Positions 54,762-61,205 of a DNA stretch of 64,000 nucleotides are shown here, in pieces. How positions within the stretch are numbered: position 1 is the first letter of the stretch; each line of letters opens with the position of its first letter. Origin of the DNA: Euryarchaeota archaeon UBA181 (GTDB lineage Archaea; Thermoplasmatota; Poseidoniia; Poseidoniales; Thalassarchaeaceae); NCBI GenBank assembly GCA_002496725.1, contig DALI01000049.1, positions 1 through 64,000 of the forward strand, written 5' to 3'. A program made the position numbers and the translations under genes. The notes under the pieces were generated by a model. The model saw only the letters and a list, made by a program, of their open reading frames with translations, did not search any database and was not told where the DNA came from.

Positions 54762-55556
54762 ATCAGTTGGACAGATGTCATAGGTCGAGTTTCTTTCTCA
54801 AATTGCGATCCAATATTTGATGGGATTAATCAAGAATGGACAATACTTTCCGCTCCCCCTGCGTGGCTCACAGGCCATATCATGCGAAGAGACTGTATCA
54901 CAGCACCAATTCCTTCGGCAGATTATGCGAAGAATAGTGAAGAGTTACTTCTCCTTCCAGATATTGGTATAGTCAGTAGCGGGGAAGTAGGGTCTGTACT
55001 ACTTTTTGGTAATCGACCCATAGAGAAAATGAGAGATATCGCACTACCAACCGACTCTTCCACATCTAAGGTATTACTGAGCTGGATAGTTAGAAATAGA
55101 GGTTTAGACCCTAAATTTGTAGAGTCTGGGCCAGATATCAACTCAATGTTAGAGAAATGCGATGGAGCTCTGTTGATTGGAGATAGGGCAATATTGGCAT
55201 CTCTCTCAAATCCAGACCTAGTTAGAATGGATCTAGGTGCAGAGTGGACAAGAATCACTGGTCTCCCAATGGTCTTCGGTGTTTTTGTTGCGAGGAGGGA
55301 TTCCTCTGAAGAAATTCTAAGGAATGCACATTCAGATATGATTAATCAGGTTGAATTATTTGATAATGATAAAGTTTGGAGGGATGGCGTAATAAGAAGA
55401 ACTTCTAAGAAATTAGGATTCCCAGTAGACAGGGTGGAAGAATATTTCAGGACTGAGGTCAGGAATAGAATGTCTGAAGACGACATCAAAGGATTAATGA
55501 CTTTCCTGAAGGAAGCATGCGACATGGACGAAGAACCAATTTGGCTAGATATCTAA
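54762..55556 (+). CDS. mqnA: Chorismate dehydratase MqnA, non-canonical start
   Basis: Converts chorismate to 3-enolpyruvyl-benzoate, the entry to futalosine menaquinone synthesis. The N-terminus IGRVSFSNCDPIF matches the MqnA pattern, and the periplasmic-binding-protein-like fold continues for about 265 residues (LLPDIGIVSSGEVGSV, LLIGDRAIL, TGLPMVFGVFVARR). At the conserved N-terminus there is no ATG, GTG or TTG in frame. GGAGGGG (54748-54754), inside the end of mqnE, is 7 bases before ATC 54762, which I use. In-frame TTG codons at 54690 and 54699 would add a hydrophobic stretch not seen in the family. The stop overlaps the convergent gene by 4 bases. Confidence 0.82.
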   Translation: MSWTDVIGRVSFSNCDPIFDGINQEWTILSAPPAWLTGHIMRRDCITAPIPSADYAKNSEELLLLPDIGIVSSGEVGSVLLFGNRPIEKMRDIALPTDSSTSKVLLSWIVRNRGLDPKFVESGPDINSMLEKCDGALLIGDRAILASLSNPDLVRMDLGAEWTRITGLPMVFGVFVARRDSSEEILRNAHSDMINQVELFDNDKVWRDGVIRRTSKKLGFPVDRVEEYFRTEVRNRMSEDDIKGLMTFLKEACDMDEEPIWLDI

Positions 55557-56032
55557 TCCGTGTAGTCCAGCTTTTTGCTGGAGACCCACTCTAGAAGATC
55601 TAATGCAACTTCGCATGATTCTGCGACCACGGTATCCTTGTCATCTTTGAATTTCTCAAGTACTGAGAGGGCCGTTCTATCACCTATGGCACCTAATGCT
55701 TCTGCCGCTTCATGCCTAACCATTACATCCTCATCAAAGTCCTGCAATCTATCGATTAAGTATGGAAGAGCGGCTGAATCTTGCATTTGCCCCATGACAT
55801 ATGCGATCTCATGTTTCAGTAATGCCGATGAAGATCCAAAAGCCGCGGCTAGGGCTTCTACTGATTCCTGCCCCCCTATGTTCCTAAGTGCAAATAAGGC
55901 CCTCATCCTCTGGAACATTTTCTCATCTTCATCACAAATCGTCATTCTCAGTTTTCTCACATCATCAATATTACTCGGTGGTGCCGGATCAACAGAATCG
56001 AATTCACTGACCTCTGGTCTTTTCTCTTCCAT
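55553..56032 (-). CDS. Half-size deoxyhypusine hydroxylase-like HEAT-repeat protein
   Basis: A 159-residue HEAT-repeat protein. Two His-Glu motifs, H74-E75 in SALLKHEIAYVMGQMQ and H107-E108 in MVRHEAAEALGAIG, are 33 residues apart. Recalled human DOHH has the same motifs at 56/57 and 89/90, and again at 207/208 and 240/241, also 33 apart, in two such domains. Flanking text (ALFALRNIGG, VVAESCEVAL then DLLEW) also reads like DOHH. DOHH hydroxylates deoxyhypusine on eIF5A with a di-iron centre; a single domain would need to dimerise. The ATG abuts the mqnD stop (TAAATG). A generic HEAT protein is the alternative. aIF5A is at 4709-5095. Confidence 0.78.
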   Translation of the reverse strand: MEEKRPEVSEFDSVDPAPPSNIDDVRKLRMTICDEDEKMFQRMRALFALRNIGGQESVEALAAAFGSSSALLKHEIAYVMGQMQDSAALPYLIDRLQDFDEDVMVRHEAAEALGAIGDRTALSVLEKFKDDKDTVVAESCEVALDLLEWVSSKKLDYTD

Positions 56033-56890
56033 TTATTCACCCGACCCAACGAAAACTATTGAATCAACATCAAGATCTTCTCTTACCATTCCAATTTCCT
56101 GACCCCTTTTTAGAAAAAGTCGAATTGCTTCCCTACCATCTTCTCCGTAATCCAAGGTTCGATTATTGACATACATGCCGACGAATTCTTCGTTGGTTTC
56201 GTCATCAATTCCCCTTCCCCATTCCTTGGCGAATTTGAGAGCCTCCGTTGGATTATTGAGAGAGTGCTTGATACTGTTACGAACATCTTCAGTTATCATT
56301 TCACAGAGCTCAATCCCAAGATCCTTCCTCACTACATTTCCCCCCAGGGGTAGTGGGAGGCCAGTTTCTTCATTCCACCATACTCCCAGGTCTAAAACTA
56401 GATTCACGCCTTCATCTTTCCAAGTTAGTTGACCTTCATGAATAATCACACCAACATCATAGTCGCCTCTCTGAACGGCAGGCATTATGTCATCAAATGG
56501 TACAACTTCGTATCTCACATCTCCCAAAGCGAGTTTTAGAGCCAAATAAGCACTAGTCCCGACTCCTGGTATCGCGAAGACTTTCCCTCTAGCATCTTCC
56601 ACTGTCATCTCTTCCCTTGAAATTATCATCGGACCATAACCCTCTCCCATGGATGCTCCACAATTCATAAGATGATACTTTTCAGATATCTCTGGAAATG
56701 AGTGAATACTGACGGCAGAAACCTCATAATCACCATTGATAGCATGTTTATTCAATGTCTCAATATCCAACAGAACATGTTCATAACCCCTCCCTCCGGT
56801 ATCTATTGCTCCTGTCGTCATGGCATGGAACATGAATGCATCATCTGGGTCTGGGGAGTGTCCGACTCGGTAAGAGCGCGCCTCGTTCAT
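56033..56890 (-). CDS. mqnD: 1,4-dihydroxy-6-naphthoate synthase MqnD
   Basis: Later enzyme of futalosine menaquinone synthesis. N-terminal VGHSPDPDDAFMFHAM is typical of MqnD, followed by AVSIHSFPEIS, GASMGEGYGPMIIS, AIPGVGTSAYLAL, GVIIHEGQLTW and GLPLPLGGNVV. ATG 56890 gives 285 residues; a TTG four codons upstream opens the frame. It is transcribed towards mqnA and shares its strand with the DOHH-like gene, which begins immediately after its stop. mqnB and mqnC are not in the window. Confidence 0.93.
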   Translation of the reverse strand: MNEARSYRVGHSPDPDDAFMFHAMTTGAIDTGGRGYEHVLLDIETLNKHAINGDYEVSAVSIHSFPEISEKYHLMNCGASMGEGYGPMIISREEMTVEDARGKVFAIPGVGTSAYLALKLALGDVRYEVVPFDDIMPAVQRGDYDVGVIIHEGQLTWKDEGVNLVLDLGVWWNEETGLPLPLGGNVVRKDLGIELCEMITEDVRNSIKHSLNNPTEALKFAKEWGRGIDDETNEEFVGMYVNNRTLDYGEDGREAIRLFLKRGQEIGMVREDLDVDSIVFVGSGE

Positions 56891-56978
56891 GTACCGTCGC
56901 AAGCAATTAGATTCAAAATTCCTCCGTGTCAGAACCCTCCGTAGTAAGAGTGAATAGTCGGTTGTATTACGGGACTAC

Positions 56979-57176
56979 ATGCCCGATCCCAATAAGCTCT
57001 CCACTGCTACTGGACAATTGGGCCCAATATGCTCTGTTACGGGGAAGCCTATCACATTCTCAGAAGCAATTGTTGTAGATGACAGGTATGTTTGTTACGA
57101 AGCATATGTGGAGATGATGGGTCAAGGTTCTGCAACTGACTCCCGAGAAGTCCCCTCTAAGCTTCCCCTAGAATAG
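56979..57176 (+). CDS. Small Cys-containing protein upstream of primase
   Basis: A 65-residue protein with ICSVTGKPITFSEAIVV then YVCYEAY, giving two Cys about 21 residues apart and a turn that looks like half of a treble-clef or U-box-like fold. No family is recognised. It is divergent from mqnD and 38 bases upstream of priS, so it may be cotranscribed with it. Confidence 0.55.
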   Translation: MPDPNKLSTATGQLGPICSVTGKPITFSEAIVVDDRYVCYEAYVEMMGQGSATDSREVPSKLPLE

Positions 57177-57214
57177 ATGCGCACCTTCATCAGTACAAGT
57201 CCCCCCTACGTCAT

Positions 57215-58387
57215 GTGGCAGTTGGTTGGAGCAGGTACGCACTAAGGTTCGGAGACTACTATCGATCCTTGTCAACTAGTGATCTCTGGACTCCCCCTAG
57301 ACTTCGTTCTAGGGAATGGATGTTCATTCCATGGGGGTCTAAACCACCAGATAGGCATAGGGCACTTCCCACCAAAGATGACTTACTCAGATACCTACAA
57401 ACAAGATCTCCGCACTCCTGCTTCCACAGCACCGCATATTACGAAGACCCAAGTCAAAGAAAAATGAATGACAAGGGATGGCTTGGTGCTGATTTGATAT
57501 TCGATCTCGATGGGGACCATTTGCCCGGCGTATCTGACAATGACTTCCCCGGTATGATGGAGAAGATTCAGGAACAGGCATGGAGTCTTTGGTCTGATTT
57601 TCTAGAACCAGAGTTTGGATTCAAAGAAAAGTATGTCCAGACCACTTTCTCAGGACACAGAGGTTTCCATATTCACGTCAGAGACCCCTCACTTATGCAT
57701 CTTGATTCAAATGCTAGGAGGGAACTCGTGAATTACATAACTGGTGTCGGAATTGACGTACAGTCAGTGATGACCGGACCGAAGATCGGCTGGTCGGAAA
57801 GAATAGACCTTGGCTTCGAGAAAGTCGTTAGCTCACTGGATAGTATCTCTTCAGGAGAAAAATCCAGTGAATTGACCAATGCCCTTCATTCAAGCTTGAA
57901 ATCTAGGAACTATCCCTGCTCCAAGGAACTCATCAAAAAGCTAGCTTCTGAATCTACAGCAGGTGGTCGAATTAATAGGCTCAGAGAAGATAATAGCAGA
58001 CCAGTTTTTACAACCAAGAAGCTCAATGGAGCTTTCTGGGAATTGGTTAAGGGCGCCCCTCTAGCAGTTGGAGAGACGGATGAAAATGTCACTGTGGACA
58101 TAAAGAGAGTGATCAGATGGGTTGGCAGCCTCCATGGAAAATCGGGACTAAGGGTTACCGAGTTCCCTCTAAACCGTCTAGAACCGGGTAGGAAGACCTC
58201 CTTCGACCCAATGTCTGAGTCCTCTGTTTTCAGTACACAGAACACGTGTGAGATGGAGTTAATTGTCGATGATGTAACTACTAGGATATCGGGCCAGGAG
58301 GTTTCCGGATCCACTGGTGATGTATTCAATGTCCATGAATCAATGGCCACATTCTTGGGGCTCAAAGGTTGGGCAATCATGCACTAA
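57215..58387 (+). CDS. priS: DNA primase small subunit PriS
   Basis: Catalytic subunit of the archaeal/eukaryotic primase, 390 residues. The metal-binding DLIFDLDGDHL motif, SGHRGFHIHV, and RWVGSLHGKSGLRVTEF are the family signatures in order. The start is GTG 57215 (MAVGWSRYALRFGDYYRS), matching the usual N-terminal RYxxFxxYY-like patch; an ATG two bases earlier is out of frame. The polyproline protein gene follows 15 bases on. Confidence 0.95.
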   Translation: MAVGWSRYALRFGDYYRSLSTSDLWTPPRLRSREWMFIPWGSKPPDRHRALPTKDDLLRYLQTRSPHSCFHSTAYYEDPSQRKMNDKGWLGADLIFDLDGDHLPGVSDNDFPGMMEKIQEQAWSLWSDFLEPEFGFKEKYVQTTFSGHRGFHIHVRDPSLMHLDSNARRELVNYITGVGIDVQSVMTGPKIGWSERIDLGFEKVVSSLDSISSGEKSSELTNALHSSLKSRNYPCSKELIKKLASESTAGGRINRLREDNSRPVFTTKKLNGAFWELVKGAPLAVGETDENVTVDIKRVIRWVGSLHGKSGLRVTEFPLNRLEPGRKTSFDPMSESSVFSTQNTCEMELIVDDVTTRISGQEVSGSTGDVFNVHESMATFLGLKGWAIMH

Positions 58388-58402
58388 TGCGGGCATTTAG
58401 GT

Positions 58403-59191
58403 ATGCTTAATCACAGAATGTTGAATAGTGTAGAGTCCCGGAAATCAACTGAGACGAGTATGCCGGACGAGGAAGAAGCTGGAGTAGCGCCCAATGGAAT
58501 GCCTTTGCCCCCCCCTCCGCCAGGCATCAATTTCCCGCCACCTCCACCTTTGCCACCTCCGCCGCCGCCTCCAATGAATGAAACGCCCTCTTCCGACGAC
58601 CCGTCTTCCACAGATGAAGAAATTGAATCTGACAACTCTAACGATTTCCACACTCACTGGGAGAAGAGGAAGTCAGATGGCGAAGCACCAGATGTAGGAA
58701 GTAGGGACAGCATGTATGGGCATATCGATAGGATTTCTTCGGGACAGGTTGGTTCACTGATGGACAGATTCTCTGACAGGTTCGGGTCAGAATTAGATCG
58801 TGAGATAATCGTCCTTAGGAAAAAGCAACAACAGGATCTTCTCGCCATTAAGCCGACGGTTGAACTAATTTCATCCCCTGAGATGGACGAAGTCGATGAT
58901 ACGGAAGAATCTGATTCTTCTTCTGAATTATTTAGCTCATTTTTTGATGTTGTGAACAACTTACTGGGAGATATGGAAGAAGATTTCATAGACAATTTCG
59001 TATCATCAGATGACTTTCCATTATTTCAGAGAGTTGGAGAATCGCCTTTAGAATCAGACGAAGAAACTCGTGCAGAGTTTTTCTCCATGATTAATCGAGT
59101 CTTAGGTGAGCTTCCAGAGGACAAGATTGAAGATTTCGTTTCTTCCCCGGGATTCGAAATATACCAAGAAATGGGCGAGATATATTCCTAA
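58403..59191 (+). CDS. Polyproline protein with duplicated C-terminal helical motif
   Basis: A 262-residue soluble, acidic protein. Residues 34-57 contain runs of five, five and seven prolines. Residues 80-150 look helical. The C-terminal part holds two copies of one motif about 46 residues apart: FFDVVNNLLGDMEEDFIDNF (from 180) and FFSMINRVLGELPEDKIEDF (from 226), each followed by VSS and an aromatic-rich LFQ/IYQ end. I do not recognise the family. ATG 58403 is used; ATG 58460 (MPDEEEAG) is also possible. The proline runs would be expected to need aIF5A during translation. Confidence 0.72.
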   Translation: MLNHRMLNSVESRKSTETSMPDEEEAGVAPNGMPLPPPPPGINFPPPPPLPPPPPPPMNETPSSDDPSSTDEEIESDNSNDFHTHWEKRKSDGEAPDVGSRDSMYGHIDRISSGQVGSLMDRFSDRFGSELDREIIVLRKKQQQDLLAIKPTVELISSPEMDEVDDTEESDSSSELFSSFFDVVNNLLGDMEEDFIDNFVSSDDFPLFQRVGESPLESDEETRAEFFSMINRVLGELPEDKIEDFVSSPGFEIYQEMGEIYS

Positions 59192-59214
59192 AAATAAAAT
59201 ATTGAGGTGCAAAC

Positions 59215-60039
59215 ATGGGATTACTAGAGAAGGCAGGGAAGATTTCAGACGAAGAGAAGAAAGAAGAGCCAGCACCAGTCGCTACTCCAGTTAAGGCGGA
59301 TCCAGCACCAGTTACAAAAAAATCGAAGGCTTCAAGGAAAAAAAGTGCGAAGGCCCCCAAGAAAGTAGCTCCAAAGAAACCCAAGAAAACCAGGGCAAAG
59401 AGGCCGAAATCAGAACCCAAAGTCATACCTGAAGGGTTTGAGGAAGTTGTTGGTGCCAGGAGTTCTCTGAGGTTATTCATAGACTTCTCTGTCAATTTCG
59501 GTTTCATAATAGCAATATTCGTTGCTTTCGCGCTAATTGAGATTCCTACGACATTATTTCTCTCTGTAGCATTACTTCTTTCCATCTTCAATTTGATAAT
59601 AATGCCAATCAGGTTCAAACGCTCTATGGGGAATGTTATTTCCCGTACTCAGTTCATCAATTCAAGAGGTGATAATGCAACATTCATTTATCATTCAATG
59701 AAAAATACCACACTTGCTTCCTATTTCATATTCCTGCTAGGTGTATTCTTCGGAATTTCTATGCTTGGGGACAGCTCTGGAATCGAGGGTGGAGACTTTA
59801 TGAATGCGTTCATAGCGATCTGTCTATCTACAATTTTGATCCCGCTTTTAGATTATATTTTCAGAAGGACAAGGGAAGACTCAATGGGCCTCTGGGAAGT
59901 TGCATTTGGAGGGATTTGGCTGGCTAAGGCGACTTCATCTCCAAGTGATAACTCGAAATCGAGATTCATGCAGAGGCTAGAATCGATGGCCGACTATGCT
60001 GAGTCTAGAGTTGATCTTGATGACGAGACTGAGGACTAA
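59215..60039 (+). CDS. Membrane protein with Lys/Ala/Pro-rich N-terminal tail
   Basis: A 274-residue protein. After MGLLEKAGKISDEEKK, residues about 20-70 are Lys/Pro/Ala-rich, like a histone-type tail, and then four hydrophobic segments follow (about 85-105, 108-128, 165-185, 195-215), with a polar C-terminus. The segment around RSSLRLFIDFSVNFG resembles RDD-type membrane proteins weakly. The basic tail could contact nucleic acid or membrane lipid; this is inference. The stop abuts the convergent gene with no gap. Confidence 0.66.
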   Translation: MGLLEKAGKISDEEKKEEPAPVATPVKADPAPVTKKSKASRKKSAKAPKKVAPKKPKKTRAKRPKSEPKVIPEGFEEVVGARSSLRLFIDFSVNFGFIIAIFVAFALIEIPTTLFLSVALLLSIFNLIIMPIRFKRSMGNVISRTQFINSRGDNATFIYHSMKNTTLASYFIFLLGVFFGISMLGDSSGIEGGDFMNAFIAICLSTILIPLLDYIFRRTREDSMGLWEVAFGGIWLAKATSSPSDNSKSRFMQRLESMADYAESRVDLDDETED

Positions 60040-61095
60040 TCACTCATTCTCTTCAATCCTCTGCTTGGCTAACTCACGCATATCTTCGTGATGTACCCCT
60101 CCGTCTATCGCTTCTTGGTCAGACTCATCAACAATCTCGACCCCAAGGAGCGTCTCAATGACATCCTCCATAGTGACGAGTCCCTCAGTGCCTCCGAACT
60201 CATCTTCAACGATCAGTATCTGTGACTTGGTCTCCAAGAGAATATCCAACGCCCTATCTACAGAATCGTCATGCTTACAGACGTTTACCGGCCTACATAT
60301 CTCTGACATCTTCTTATCATAGTCATCAACTGCCGCTCTCCTTAGTATCTCACTCCTTAGAACCACTCCTCTGAGATCATCGATATTGCCGCCAGTAACT
60401 GGCATCCTTCCATGAATCATTATTGGAATCCTCTCTAAAACATCAGACACCGTATCATCTGTTGATACTGATGTAACGACTACTCTTGGAGTCATGATGT
60501 CACTAACCATTATTTCCCTGAGTCTTAGTAAGTTCTGGATAACTGCCTCCTCGTCCTCTTCGATTACGTCTGTCTCTTCGGCGATATCGGCCAATACCGA
60601 TAGTTCATCTCTTGTCACCGTCTCTGTTTCTACTGCTGGTAAGAGCGATCTCGTTATCTCTATTGGTTTCACTATTATCCACAGTGCGAACATCATTCCC
60701 TTCAGCACTCTAGCCGAGGGTACAGTGAGCTTCCTCCAATACAACGCACCTATTGTTTTTGGAAGTATTTCACTGAGTAGTAGTATTGCCAACGTCAAAA
60801 CTGCCGCCGCTGCATGTACAATCATTCCGCCGCCAAATTGTGTTTGGACTTCTGCCCCCACACCTAACGCTCCGACTGTGTGCGCTATTGTATTCAGGGT
60901 GAGAATAGCTGTCAGTGGCCTTTCTGGATCGTCTTTCCACTGTGACCATAAGTCGCTTACCTTCGGATGAGTATCTTTCAGGGCCGCTATATGTCCATGG
61001 CTCGTCGACAGTAGAACCGCTTCGAGAATGCTGCATAAGAATGAGGCTCCAAGGGCTAAGCCAGAGTAGGCTAAAATTAGTGTGTAGTCTACCAA
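60040..61095 (-). CDS. CNNM/CorC-type transporter-like protein with CBS pair, TTG start
   Basis: A 351-residue protein with an N-terminal DUF21 membrane domain (three to four helices, including LLLSEILPKTIGALYWRK, a family signature) followed by a CBS pair (about 200-320, from VSDIMTPRVVV to DEFGGTEGLVTMEDVIETLLG). It lacks much of the C-terminal CorC/HlyC domain. Relatives handle magnesium or sodium. The frame begins at TTG 61095, 27 bases from a TATA-like AATTTAAA, so a leaderless TTG start is likely. Confidence 0.88.
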   Translation of the reverse strand: MVDYTLILAYSGLALGASFLCSILEAVLLSTSHGHIAALKDTHPKVSDLWSQWKDDPERPLTAILTLNTIAHTVGALGVGAEVQTQFGGGMIVHAAAAVLTLAILLLSEILPKTIGALYWRKLTVPSARVLKGMMFALWIIVKPIEITRSLLPAVETETVTRDELSVLADIAEETDVIEEDEEAVIQNLLRLREIMVSDIMTPRVVVTSVSTDDTVSDVLERIPIMIHGRMPVTGGNIDDLRGVVLRSEILRRAAVDDYDKKMSEICRPVNVCKHDDSVDRALDILLETKSQILIVEDEFGGTEGLVTMEDVIETLLGVEIVDESDQEAIDGGVHHEDMRELAKQRIEENE

Positions 61096-61117
61096 CTATC
61101 TTTCCTCACATTTAGCG

Positions 61118-61127
61118 AAATTTAAAC
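61118..61127 (-). promoter_or_regulatory. TATA-like element for the CNNM-type gene
   Basis: TTTAAATT on the minus strand is centred about 27 bases before TTG 61095. It supports the unusual start codon and leaderless transcription. Confidence 0.5.
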
Positions 61128-61176
61128 ACGCGCGCAACACGAATGACTGCTCCTGAACCTCTTACGACCGATTGCG

Positions 61177-61185
61177 ACATAAATA
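61177..61185 (+). promoter_or_regulatory. TATA-like element for metG
   Basis: ACATAAATA is centred 25 bases before ATG 61206. With the element at 61118-61127 it makes a divergent pair of leaderless-type promoters. Confidence 0.5.
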
Positions 61186-61205
61186 GGTGACTGACCGCTA
61201 GACAT

